NCBI GenBank assembly: GCA_900546385.1
Contig: URCT01000019.1
Location: 1 to 29,560, forward strand
DNA from: an uncultured Eubacteriales bacterium
GTDB taxonomy: Bacteria; Bacillota; Clostridia; Oscillospirales; CAG-382
Direction: 5' to 3'
Length of the DNA stretch: 29,560 nt
Below are positions 1 through 7,710 of this stretch, piece after piece. The first letter of the stretch is position 1; each line of letters begins with the position of its first letter. Below the pieces are notes generated by a model. That model saw nothing but the letters and a program-made list of their open reading frames with translations. It was not told the origin of the DNA and searched no databases. A program made the position numbers and the translations under genes.

Positions 1-50
1 CCCATGTGGGCGGAGCGCGTCCGTGACGGCGGTGCTAGAGGCGCGCCCCG

Positions 51-275
51 TTGGCGGTGCGCTGGCCGATGACGCCTGCGGCGGTTCGGGATGCGCTTGC
101 CGTGTACACCGATTATCGTTCGATTGGCACTTGGGCTCAAGAAGAGGCGGCTTTTTGCGTGGCAAGCGGTATATATGCGCCGCAGACGGCTGCATTTGAG
201 CCGGCGTGTGCGTTTTCACGTGCTGAAATGGCCGCATCTCTGTTTTCTTTATTAAATTTTGCCAATCTTTTATAG
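51..275 (+). CDS. 3' fragment of an SLH-domain surface protein
   Basis: The 74 residues match the end of an S-layer-homology domain: a tyrosine/aspartate start (YTDY), an alpha-helical WAQEEAAFCVASGIY segment, and a closing SRAEMAASLF helix equivalent to the usual TRAE helix. SLH domains bind secondary cell-wall polymer and hold proteins on the Gram-positive surface. The reading frame is open only from base 39. In-frame stops at 24-26 and 36-38 separate it from anything upstream, so the listed TTG start is unlikely to be a real one. It is more probably the tail of a longer gene cut by the window edge, with a frameshift or poor sequence just inside the edge. It ends 31 bases before the next gene, so it may be co-transcribed with the ECF transporter genes. 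Confidence 0.6.
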   Translation: MAVRWPMTPAAVRDALAVYTDYRSIGTWAQEEAAFCVASGIYAPQTAAFEPACAFSRAEMAASLFSLLNFANLL

Positions 276-306
276 TTTTGAAGGGTTAACATAGCGGAGA
301 ACTTAC

Positions 307-1266
307 ATGAAAAACAAAAAGAGTTTCTATCTGTATTTGACGGCGGCTGTCGTTCTGATTGCTTTAATCGCAGCGGTGTTTTTGATCGACCGTTCGGAGC
401 AATCGGTGCGTTCGGACCGTTCCGAAAACTTGGCGGAGCAGCCTATGGGTGAACCGAAAACCGAGACCGTGCGTCCGGAAGAAAACACCGCGCAAGAAAG
501 CGGAGCGGAAGCGGAAAACAACGCCGAAGCAGACGACGTTTCGGCGAATTTGCCGGAAGCCGAGCCGCTGTCCGAACCGTCGGGCGAATCGGACGTTTCT
601 CGTGAAGAAGCGGCAAAGCCGGAAAAATCGGACAAGTCGGACAAGTCGGACAAGTCGGACAAACCGGAAGTATCCGGATTGCCGGAAGTTAAGCCGTCGG
701 CGGACGTTCCGGAAACGCCGCCTGTGTCCGAAAACACCTCCGGCGTACCCGGCGCGGAATCTGCGCCGGACGAGACGCCGAATGTGTCCGCAGAGACGCT
801 TTCCGGCGCAGGCGTAGTGCCGGGTGTGCCGGAGGAGGTATTACACGCAACTTTCAGCGTGACGTGTGCCGTTTTAGTGGGAAATACCGCCTTGGATCCC
901 GAAAAAGCCGCACTTGTTCCGGATGACGGCGTGATTTTCCCGGCTGCATCGGTCGAATTCTATCCCGGTGAAAGCGTATTCAATCTTTTGTCACGCGAAA
1001 TGCGCAAAAACGGCATTCATATGGAATTCAAATCGTCCGCCGCCTATCGCACCTCGTATATCGAGGGCATCGGCAATCTGTATGAGTTCGATGCCGGAGA
1101 ATTGTCCGGTTGGATGTACCGCGTCAACGGCACTTTCCCGAACAAAGGCTGTTCGTCGTATCTGCTTTCGGACGGCGATACGGTGGAATGGGTCTATACC
1201 TGCGATCTCGGCAAGGATGTGGGAGCGGAGCAAACCGCGGCGGAGGCACAGAAAAACGATGACTGA
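307..1266 (+). CDS. Membrane-anchored DUF4430 protein (transcobalamin-like beta domain)
   Basis: A 319-residue exported protein. Residues 9-27 form one hydrophobic helix after a lysine-rich start, without a clear cleavage site, so it is probably a signal anchor. Residues 28-180 are a Glu/Pro/Ser/Lys-rich disordered stalk that includes four SDK repeats. Residues 183-305 match DUF4430: the FSVTCAVLVG strand, the PGESVFNLLSREM helix, and the SGWMYRVNGTFP and LSDGDTVEWVYT motifs. DUF4430 is, from family knowledge, related to the C-terminal beta domain of intrinsic factor and transcobalamin and often lies beside ECF transporters. A GGAGA ribosome site at 296-300 fits the ATG at 307. The gene overlaps ecfT by 8 bases. 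I infer that it presents a ligand, possibly a corrinoid, to the transporter; the ligand is not proven. Confidence 0.82.
   Translation: MKNKKSFYLYLTAAVVLIALIAAVFLIDRSEQSVRSDRSENLAEQPMGEPKTETVRPEENTAQESGAEAENNAEADDVSANLPEAEPLSEPSGESDVSREEAAKPEKSDKSDKSDKSDKPEVSGLPEVKPSADVPETPPVSENTSGVPGAESAPDETPNVSAETLSGAGVVPGVPEEVLHATFSVTCAVLVGNTALDPEKAALVPDDGVIFPAASVEFYPGESVFNLLSREMRKNGIHMEFKSSAAYRTSYIEGIGNLYEFDAGELSGWMYRVNGTFPNKGCSSYLLSDGDTVEWVYTCDLGKDVGAEQTAAEAQKNDD
628..663 (+). repeat. 9-bp tandem repeat in the DUF4430 stalk
   Basis: Four consecutive TCGGACAAG units (the last ends in AAA) encode Ser-Asp-Lys four times within the disordered stalk. The unit is a multiple of three, so slippage would change stalk length without shifting the frame. 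Confidence 0.9.
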
Positions 1267-2137
1267 GTTTGCAAGGCTTCATCCGCTCGTCTGCTTTCTA
1301 TATCTGCTTGCGGCAAGTATATTTGCCGTCACGCTGACGCACCCGGTTTGTGTGGCGTTGTCGTTTGCGGGAGCAGCCGGTTATTTGGTGCTTGTGGAAA
1401 AGAAAAACGGCGTGCGCTTTTTGCTTCGTGCTGTTTTGCCGCTGTATGTGCTTGCCGCGGCTGTCAATCCGTTATTCAGCCATGCCGGTGTGACCGTGCT
1501 TGCCTATTTTCCGAGCGGCAATCCCTTAACGCTCGAATCCATCCTGTATGGGCTTGACGCCGCCGGAATTTTGGCCTCGATGGTATGCCTTTGTGCCTGT
1601 ATCGGAAAAATCATGACCGAGGAAAAATGGATCTGCGTTCTCGGACATACCTTCCCGTCGCTTGCCTTGGTGCTTGCCATGGCCTTTCGTCTGGTGCCGC
1701 GCTTGACCAAACAGGCAAAGGACCTGTATTTTACGCAGAGCTTACTCGAAAACCGTGACAAAAAAGTCCCTTTTCGGCAGCTTCGCTTAGCCGGCCGCGT
1801 GATGGGAATCTTAGTGACCAAAACCTTTGAAAACGCCGCAGACACCGCTGTCAGCATGAAAGCGCGCGGCTATGGGACGGGCGCGCGAAGTGCTTTTTCG
1901 GTGCACCGCTTCGGCAAACGGGATGCGGCGGTGTTGCTTGCTGCGTGTATGCTTGCCGCTTGTGTGCTTGTCCGTTTGCAGGAGCTTTCGTTTCGCTTTT
2001 ACCCGAGCGTGAAAGGCGAACCTTTGACGCTGCACACGGCACTTACCTTTGCGGCCTATGGGCTTTTCTGCCTGCTGCCGGTATTGTATGAAGGAACGGA
2101 GGTGTTCCGGTGGAACTTGTACGTGTCGAAAATCTGA
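1259..2137 (+). CDS. ecfT: ECF transporter transmembrane component EcfT
   Basis: A 292-residue integral membrane protein of the CbiQ/EcfT family, which links the substrate-binding S component to the two ATPases. It has an N-terminal group of hydrophobic helices (residues about 8-120), then a cytoplasmic coupling region containing the MKARGYGTG motif, matching the Ala-Arg-Gly signature that contacts the ATPases, and further C-terminal helices. The frame is open upstream to base 968, but that would translate most of the DUF4430 gene out of frame. The ATG at 1259 overlaps the upstream stop (ATGACTGA), gives the MTEFARLHPL start typical of EcfT, and suggests translational coupling. Its 3' end overlaps the next gene by 28 bases, so the parts are probably made together. 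Confidence 0.9.
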   Translation: MTEFARLHPLVCFLYLLAASIFAVTLTHPVCVALSFAGAAGYLVLVEKKNGVRFLLRAVLPLYVLAAAVNPLFSHAGVTVLAYFPSGNPLTLESILYGLDAAGILASMVCLCACIGKIMTEEKWICVLGHTFPSLALVLAMAFRLVPRLTKQAKDLYFTQSLLENRDKKVPFRQLRLAGRVMGILVTKTFENAADTAVSMKARGYGTGARSAFSVHRFGKRDAAVLLAACMLAACVLVRLQELSFRFYPSVKGEPLTLHTALTFAAYGLFCLLPVLYEGTEVFRWNLYVSKI

Positions 2138-4545
2138 CCTTTACCTATCCGGAAGCCGCCGGTGCTGCATTGACCGCAGTCAATCTTTCGCTTGCTCCCG
2201 GCGAATTCGTCACGCTCTGCGGCAAAAGCGGCAGCGGCAAATCCACTCTGTTACGGCTCTTAAAACCGTCGGTTTCGCCGGTCGGCCGTCTTTCCGGCGT
2301 GCGCTTATTTGAAGGAAAGCCGCTCGAGACTGTACCCGTTCGTGCCGAAGCGCAGAAAATCGGCTTTATCGGGCAGAATCCGTCCGATTGTGTGGTGACC
2401 GATACCGTTTGGCACGAGCTTGCCTTTGGCCTTGAAAGCCTTGGAGAGCCGACCGAAAAGATCCGCGCACGTGTGGCGGAGATCGCGTCGTATTTCGGCA
2501 TTGCCGATTGGTTCCGCAAATCGACGAATACGCTTTCGGGCGGCGAGGAACAGCTTTTGTGCCTTGCGTCGGTCATGGTCATGCAGCCGACGCTGTTATT
2601 GCTGGACGAACCGACCGCCAAGCTTGATCCGATTGCCGCGCACCGTTTTTTGCAGAGCCTTTCGCGCGTCTGCCGCGAGCTTGGCACAACGGTGCTTTTG
2701 AGCGAACATCGGTTGGAGGAGGCTCTTCCGCTGTCCGACCGTGTGCTTGTCATGGAAAACGGCCGTATTTTGGCCGACGGTTCGCCGCGAACGGTTGCCG
2801 AAACGCTGTGCCGTCAGCATAACGAAATGTTTGCCGCCTTGCCGACACCGGCACGCGCAGCCATGCTTGTCGGCGATACAGCGGACGCTTGTCCGCTCAC
2901 CGTGCGCGAAGGGCGGCTTTGGCTGAAAAAGCAGCCGCTTGTCCGTAAAGCCGTGCCGGAGCAGTCGCTCCCGGAAGTGAAAAAAACGGTCTTGCAGGCG
3001 AAAAATCTGTATTTTCGCTATCAAAAAGATGCGCCGGACGTGCTGCACGATTTTTCGGTTTCTCTGCACGAAGGCGAGTTGTATGCGCTTTTGGGTGCAA
3101 ACGGTGTCGGCAAAAGCACGGCACTTTCCGTGCTTTGCGGCCAAAACAAGCCGTTCCACGGGACGCTCCGGCTGTCTGACGGCAAAAAAGCGGCCATCCT
3201 GCCGCAAGAGCCGACCGATTTGTTTTTCGGCAAAAGCGTCCGCGAGGATTTACGAGCCGTGTGTGATAAAAAAGACCCGGAAAGCGGCAAACGCTATGAC
3301 GAGCTTGTGCGCTTTTTCGGTTTGGAAACGCTTCTTGAGCGTCATCCGTATGATCTGTCGGGCGGTGAACGGCAAAAGGCGGCGCTTGCAAAGCTCCTGT
3401 TGTCGGGCGCGGACGTACTTCTGTTAGACGAGCCGACCAAAGGGCTTGACGCGCCGTTCAAAAAAACGCTTGCGGCATTGTTCGAAGCCTTAAAACAGCG
3501 CGGCGTCAGCATTCTCATGGTGTCGCACGACATCGAATTCTGCGCCGAAGCCGCCGACCGCTGCGGCCTGTTTTTCGACGGCAGCATTGTCAGCGAGAAC
3601 ACGGCACATCGTTTTTTTGCGGACAATCAAACGTATACCACCGCCGCGCACCGGATGAGCGAAACGCTTGTGGAAAATGCCGTCACCGAGTCCGACCTTT
3701 TGTGTGCGCTTGGCAAAACGGCTTTGCGGTCGAACCCGGATGGCGATTTTACTTCCGAAGAAACGCCGGAATCATCGCCGAAAACGAACGAAACAGCGGA
3801 CGAGCCGCAAACCAAAGCGGCTTTGCCGATGTCGGAAAAGTCTGCCGCTCATTCGCTGACGGCAGCGTTTTTGTGGCTGGTGCTTGCCGTGCCGCTCACG
3901 GTTTTGTGCGGTATTTATCTGTTTGACGACCGCAAATATCTGTTTATCAGTCTTTTGATCATGGCGGAGACGGCACTTCCGTTTTTTGCCCTTTTTGAAA
4001 AGCGAAAGCCGAAGGTGACCGAGCTTGTGGTGCTGGCCGCGCTGTGTGCCGTCGGTGTCGGCGGACGCGTGGCCTTGGTTCATGTGCCGCAGTTCAAGCC
4101 GGTGGCGGCACTTGTCATTGTGAGCGGCGTGTGCTTTGGCGGCGAATACGGCTTTTTGGTCGGTTCGCTTGTGGCGTTTTTGTCCAACTTTTTCTTCGGG
4201 CAAGGGCCGTGGACGCCGTGGCAGATGTTTGCCTTCGGGCTTATCGGGCTTTTGGCCGGCGTGTTTTATTATCCGCCGAAGAAAGTGCGCGGTGCTTTTT
4301 ATCGGCTTCGGCTGTGCGTTTTCGGCTTTTTGACGGTTTTGGTGCTATATGGGTTATTACTCGACACGGCGACGGTTCTCATGGCAGAACCGTATCCGAC
4401 GCTTGCGGCGTTTCTTACCGCGTTTGCCGCCGGATTTCCGCTCAATCTTGTTCATGCGCTTTCCACCGTGTTTTTCTTGTTCTTCTTCGGAAAGCCGCTC
4501 ATGGAAACGTTGGAACGGGTGAAAACCAAATATGGGCTTCGATAA
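2110..4545 (+). CDS. Fused ECF ATPase-ATPase-S-component protein
   Basis: An 811-residue protein joining parts that are usually separate. ATPase 1 (residues 1-235): Walker A at 38-46 (GKSGSGKST), signature LSGGEEQ at 142-148, Walker B with D166/E167, switch His200. ATPase 2 (about 295-500): Walker A at 329-337, signature LSGGERQ at 416-422, Walker B with D440/E441, His473. Both sites look complete. An acidic linker (about 535-580) leads to about six hydrophobic helices (583-800) with the YLFISLLIMAETALPFF and FGGEYGFLVGSLVAFLSNFF segments typical of ECF S components. The start is GTG, with GGAGG at 2098-2102 and a 7-base gap, inside the end of ecfT. With EcfT and the DUF4430 protein it forms a complete import system. 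The S domain resembles S components of cobalamin-type systems, but the substrate is inferred from the neighbours only. Confidence 0.85.
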   Translation: MELVRVENLTFTYPEAAGAALTAVNLSLAPGEFVTLCGKSGSGKSTLLRLLKPSVSPVGRLSGVRLFEGKPLETVPVRAEAQKIGFIGQNPSDCVVTDTVWHELAFGLESLGEPTEKIRARVAEIASYFGIADWFRKSTNTLSGGEEQLLCLASVMVMQPTLLLLDEPTAKLDPIAAHRFLQSLSRVCRELGTTVLLSEHRLEEALPLSDRVLVMENGRILADGSPRTVAETLCRQHNEMFAALPTPARAAMLVGDTADACPLTVREGRLWLKKQPLVRKAVPEQSLPEVKKTVLQAKNLYFRYQKDAPDVLHDFSVSLHEGELYALLGANGVGKSTALSVLCGQNKPFHGTLRLSDGKKAAILPQEPTDLFFGKSVREDLRAVCDKKDPESGKRYDELVRFFGLETLLERHPYDLSGGERQKAALAKLLLSGADVLLLDEPTKGLDAPFKKTLAALFEALKQRGVSILMVSHDIEFCAEAADRCGLFFDGSIVSENTAHRFFADNQTYTTAAHRMSETLVENAVTESDLLCALGKTALRSNPDGDFTSEETPESSPKTNETADEPQTKAALPMSEKSAAHSLTAAFLWLVLAVPLTVLCGIYLFDDRKYLFISLLIMAETALPFFALFEKRKPKVTELVVLAALCAVGVGGRVALVHVPQFKPVAALVIVSGVCFGGEYGFLVGSLVAFLSNFFFGQGPWTPWQMFAFGLIGLLAGVFYYPPKKVRGAFYRLRLCVFGFLTVLVLYGLLLDTATVLMAEPYPTLAAFLTAFAAGFPLNLVHALSTVFFLFFFGKPLMETLERVKTKYGLR

Positions 4546-4549
4546 CGCG

Positions 4550-4607
4550 TCTTAAACGATTCTTAAGAGTTTGCTTGCTTGTATCTTAAGGGAAAAACGA
4601 CTATAAT
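4550..4607 (+). promoter_or_regulatory. Promoter of the two-component system with three in-phase TCTTAA repeats
   Basis: TATAAT at 4602-4607 is preceded after 17 bases by TTGTAT (4579-4584), a weak -35. Three TCTTAA copies start at 4550, 4561 and 4584, offsets of 11 and 23 bases, about one and two helical turns. Direct repeats at 11-base spacing are the usual binding arrangement of OmpR-family regulators, and the gene downstream encodes one, so autoregulation is likely. The third copy overlaps the last base of the -35 box and runs into the spacer, so binding there could also repress. I see no terminator between the ECF operon and this promoter, so read-through is possible. Confidence 0.55.
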
Positions 4608-4647
4608 GAAACCAGAAAAACGGCGAGGTGCCGGAAAGGATACATAA

Positions 4648-5352
4648 ATGTATAATATTTTGGTATGTGACGACGAGAAAGACATTGTTTCGGCACTCGA
4701 AATCTATTTGACCTCCGAGGGATACCGCGTTTTCACGGCCGCCAACGGCAAAGAAGCGTTAAACGTCATTCGGAAAGAGGACGTCCATTTGGTGCTTCTT
4801 GACGTGATGATGCCCGAGATGGACGGCATCACTGCGATGGTGGAAATCCGAAAGCTTACCAACATTCCCGTGATTCTGCTAACCGCCAAAAGCGAGGATA
4901 ACGATAAAATACTCGGCCTCAACATCGGCGCAGACGACTATATCACAAAGCCGTTCAACCCGATCGAAGTCATGGCGCGCGTCAAATCGCAGCTGCGGCG
5001 CTATATGAGCCTTGGCGGCGGCTCGGTCAAGCCGTCGGTGCTCACGGTCGGCGGCATTGAACTAGACGACAACGCCAAAATCGTGACGGTGGACGGCGAT
5101 CCGGTAGGCTTAACGCCGACCGAATACGACATATTAAAGCTGTTTATGGAAAACACCGACACCGTTTTTTCGCCGAAGGATATCTACCGTCGGGTGTGGA
5201 ACGATTCGCCGGTCGGCGCGGAGGGAACGGTGGCCGTACATATCCGCCATCTGCGTGAAAAAATCGAAATCACGCCGGCCGAGCCGCGCTATATCAAGGT
5301 CGTTTGGGGCAAAGGCTACAAGATGACCGGCGGCCCGGAAAACGTGCGGTAA
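4648..5352 (+). CDS. OmpR-family response regulator (VanR-like)
   Basis: A 234-residue regulator. The receiver domain (residues 1-115) has the acidic pair D8/D9, phospho-acceptor D52 in LLDVMMPEMDG, T79 and K101 in YITKPF. The C-terminal winged helix (about 130-230) contains LTPTEYDILKLFMEN, the recognition-helix region around TVAVHIRHLREKI, and the closing wing VVWGKGYKM. All phosphotransfer residues are present, so it should be activated by the histidine kinase encoded 34 bases downstream. GGAAAGG about 8 bases before the ATG is the ribosome site. It resembles the VanR/clostridial group of OmpR regulators. Targets are unknown; the repeats in its own promoter and the adjacent ECF operon are the first candidates. 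Confidence 0.93.
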   Translation: MYNILVCDDEKDIVSALEIYLTSEGYRVFTAANGKEALNVIRKEDVHLVLLDVMMPEMDGITAMVEIRKLTNIPVILLTAKSEDNDKILGLNIGADDYITKPFNPIEVMARVKSQLRRYMSLGGGSVKPSVLTVGGIELDDNAKIVTVDGDPVGLTPTEYDILKLFMENTDTVFSPKDIYRRVWNDSPVGAEGTVAVHIRHLREKIEITPAEPRYIKVVWGKGYKMTGGPENVR

Positions 5353-5386
5353 CAAGCGGCTGTTTGCCGCGAAAGGAGCGATGCGC

Positions 5387-7540
5387 ATGAAAAAGAGGAT
5401 TTACACAACGCCGGTCAAGGTTGCGGCCATGTTTTTGCTTGTCTTAATGACGATCTTTGTGCTTTTGGAAATCGTGGCACTTGTCGTTTTGTCCGAAAAC
5501 AACGCGTTTTTTGACAACGGCGTCAATCTGCGCCGCATTGCCTATGAAAGTGCCGCGCAAGAAGCTTTTGACGAGGTGATGGATCGCTACATTTCGCCGC
5601 GGCTTGACGGCTACAACGACTCCTTTGACTATATCGCCGAGCGGTATTCGCCGGAAAACAGCAATCTTTTTTTCGAGATCACCGACGACGGCGGCAACCT
5701 TTTGTACCGGAACTACAGCGAACCGCATTACCGCTACAAAGAGGTCATCGGCAAGCGGATCGTATTTGTGTCGGAAAGCGTCTATAACGGCGGCAGCTAT
5801 TGGAACGACAACACAAACGCCATGGACAGCACACTGTTGGAGGAGACGGCGAACAGAGCTGCTTTGCCGACAGACGGCCGCTTCGAAAACGGCATTGCTC
5901 TTTCTGTCGTTCCTGCTGAAAAAGTGCCAACCGATTTTGTGACCGAAAATACGGATACGGAAAGCATTGTCGAAGCACCACCCGGGCGTGAGGTAACGCT
6001 GACCTTTACGGCTGCGGTTCGCACGACGTTAACGGCAAAAGATCCGATCTATTATATGCTTGGCCTTGCCGATTTTATCGTTGTGCATCGGGTGGAAATT
6101 GCCGTCACGTGCGTCATTGGCTTGATTTTGGCAATCATCTTGTTCATATTTCTGCTTTGCAGTGCCGGACATCATCGGAACGCTGACGGAAAGGATGAGA
6201 TCGCGCCGGAAATCTTGGATACCATACCGCTTGACCTGTATGCCGTGTTTGTGTTCTGGGTAAGCCTTGCGTTCGCGTATGTGGCGGTGGAAGCGCTGCT
6301 CATCAATCTGTTCAGCCTGTTATTGCGCCTTTCGACGGCGCTTGTGTGTGTGATTTGCGTGGAGCTGTTGGTGCTGTCGCTCATTTTGACCTTTGCGACA
6401 CGCGTCAAATGCGGTAAATGGTGGCGCACGACACTTATTTATAAGATTTTTGCGTTGATTTTCCGCATTTTCCGCTGGTTTTTCCGCAAACTGCGTTTGA
6501 TGCTGCTCGAAATCCCGGCTCTGTGGCGCTATGCGGTGCTGTTTGCCGCGGTGTCGCTTGTCGAGCTAATCGTGCTTTTGTTCACCGAACGCGGCACGGT
6601 GCTGCTATGGTGGTTTGCCGAAAAAATCGTTGTGGCGTTGGTCGGCTTCTTTGTCTTAAGTGACTGGAAAAAGCTTGTGCGGGGCGCAAAGGAAATTGCG
6701 GACGGCAACACCGGCTATCGCATCGATACACGGAATATGTACGGCGATTTCAAAGCGCACGCATCCTGTCTAAACCATATCAACGACGGTGTGCAGAAAG
6801 CCGTCAACGACCGCATGAAGAGCGAGCGGCTGAAAACCGAGCTTATCACCAACGTATCGCACGATCTGAAAACGCCGCTTACTTCGATCGTCAATTATGT
6901 GGATCTGATGAAAAAAGAGGACATTCAGCCGGAGAAAGCGAAAGAATATTTAGCCGTGCTTGACCGCCAATCCAAACGGCTGCAAAAGCTGACCATCGAT
7001 TTGGTGGAGGCCTCCAAGGCTTCGACCGGAAATATCGCGGTCAATGCCGAAAAAACCGATGTTTCCGTTTTCCTGTCCCAGCTTTCGGGCGAATATGAGG
7101 AAAAGTTAGCCGCCAAGGGCTTGCAGTTGGTCGTGACCTCTCCGGAAGAAAATGTGTATATTTATGCCGACGGACGCTTGTTGTGGCGCGTGTTCGACAA
7201 CTTAATGAACAACATCTGCAAGTATGCCCAAGAAAACACGCGTGTGTATATTTCGGCCTCGGTGCAAGACGAAAAAGTGATGATTTCCTTCAAAAACATT
7301 TCGCGGTATCCGTTAAACATTTCCAGCGAAGATCTTATGGAACGCTTTGTGCGCGGAGACGCATCGCGCAACACCGAAGGCAGCGGCCTGGGGCTTTCGA
7401 TTGCCAGAAGCCTTGTCGATTTGCAGAAAGGCAAATTCGAGCTTGTGGTGGACGGCGATTTGTTCAAGGCGATTGTCACGTTCGACCGCTATTACGATGA
7501 CGCTTCGCCCGAAACGGCGGAAAACAGTGAAAACGCATAA
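5387..7540 (+). CDS. Multi-spanning sensor histidine kinase
   Basis: A 717-residue kinase. I chose the ATG at 5387 because AAAGGAG (5372-5378) is 8 bases from it but only 2 from the ATG at 5381. TM1 is about 11-34, followed by an extracytoplasmic sensor of about 200 residues with tyrosine- and acid-rich stretches. Further helices lie at about 233-258, 283-310, 312-338, 379-400 and 403-425, so the membrane part is larger than in a simple two-helix kinase. The dimerisation domain has the H box SHDLKTPLTSIVNY with His492. The ATPase domain has the N box (R601 to Y613, with N605, N608, N609) and G2 box GSGLGLSIA (665-673). The usual DxGxG G1 box is replaced by KNIS at 636-639. A perfect terminator follows, so the kinase ends the two-gene operon. 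Confidence 0.9.
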   Translation: MKKRIYTTPVKVAAMFLLVLMTIFVLLEIVALVVLSENNAFFDNGVNLRRIAYESAAQEAFDEVMDRYISPRLDGYNDSFDYIAERYSPENSNLFFEITDDGGNLLYRNYSEPHYRYKEVIGKRIVFVSESVYNGGSYWNDNTNAMDSTLLEETANRAALPTDGRFENGIALSVVPAEKVPTDFVTENTDTESIVEAPPGREVTLTFTAAVRTTLTAKDPIYYMLGLADFIVVHRVEIAVTCVIGLILAIILFIFLLCSAGHHRNADGKDEIAPEILDTIPLDLYAVFVFWVSLAFAYVAVEALLINLFSLLLRLSTALVCVICVELLVLSLILTFATRVKCGKWWRTTLIYKIFALIFRIFRWFFRKLRLMLLEIPALWRYAVLFAAVSLVELIVLLFTERGTVLLWWFAEKIVVALVGFFVLSDWKKLVRGAKEIADGNTGYRIDTRNMYGDFKAHASCLNHINDGVQKAVNDRMKSERLKTELITNVSHDLKTPLTSIVNYVDLMKKEDIQPEKAKEYLAVLDRQSKRLQKLTIDLVEASKASTGNIAVNAEKTDVSVFLSQLSGEYEEKLAAKGLQLVVTSPEENVYIYADGRLLWRVFDNLMNNICKYAQENTRVYISASVQDEKVMISFKNISRYPLNISSEDLMERFVRGDASRNTEGSGLGLSIARSLVDLQKGKFELVVDGDLFKAIVTFDRYYDDASPETAENSENA

Positions 7541-7549
7541 ATGAGCCGG

Positions 7550-7588
7550 CCTCCCTCTCGTCGATTGCCGCACGAGAGGGAGGTTTTT
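7550..7588 (+). terminator. Rho-independent terminator after the histidine kinase
   Basis: A perfect 12-bp stem (CCTCCCTCTCGT at 7550-7561 with ACGAGAGGGAGG at 7572-7583), a 10-base loop and a run of five T. Confidence 0.95.
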
Positions 7589-7593
7589 ATACT

Positions 7594-7611
7594 CGAAAAA
7601 ACGTTTTTCCG
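7594..7611. promoter_or_regulatory. Candidate operator palindrome upstream of the GH42-like gene
   Basis: An 18-bp palindrome centred on CG with 8 of 9 pairs matching (CGAAAAAACGTTTTTCCG). A/T arms around a central CG are typical of LacI-family operators. It lies about 100 bases before the start codon at 7711 and about 55 bases before a weak possible -10 (TATGAT, 7667-7672). It could instead be chance in an A/T run just after a terminator. No regulator gene lies next to it. Confidence 0.35.
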
Positions 7612-7710
7612 GAAGATATTTCATAAATTCAAGAAGATAGAGCCTTTTATTTTATCCGAAAATCGTATATGATAAGAATACTCTATAAAAACGGAAACGA
7701 GGAAATCGCC

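Noticed and set aside
276..306. Cobalamin riboswitch before the DUF4430 gene
   Set aside because: The gap is only 31 bases and holds just a ribosome site; any riboswitch would have to lie upstream of the window.
628..663. Possible CRISPR-like array
   Set aside because: The units are 9 bases, contiguous, without spacers, and in frame inside a gene.
327..737. 136-residue minus-strand open frame over the DUF4430 stalk
   Set aside because: It is the mirror of the low-complexity stalk codons (Ser/Asp runs), with no ribosome site and no domain, and lies wholly inside a well supported gene.
968..1258. Long upstream extension of the ecfT frame
   Set aside because: It overlaps the DUF4430 coding region out of frame and adds a non-EcfT sequence. 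The ATG at 1259 overlapping the upstream stop gives a normal EcfT N-terminus.
7669..7710. Upstream ATG for the GH42-like gene
   Set aside because: It has no ribosome site in front and overlaps the possible -10. The ATG at 7711 has GAGGAA at proper distance and gives a sensible first beta strand.
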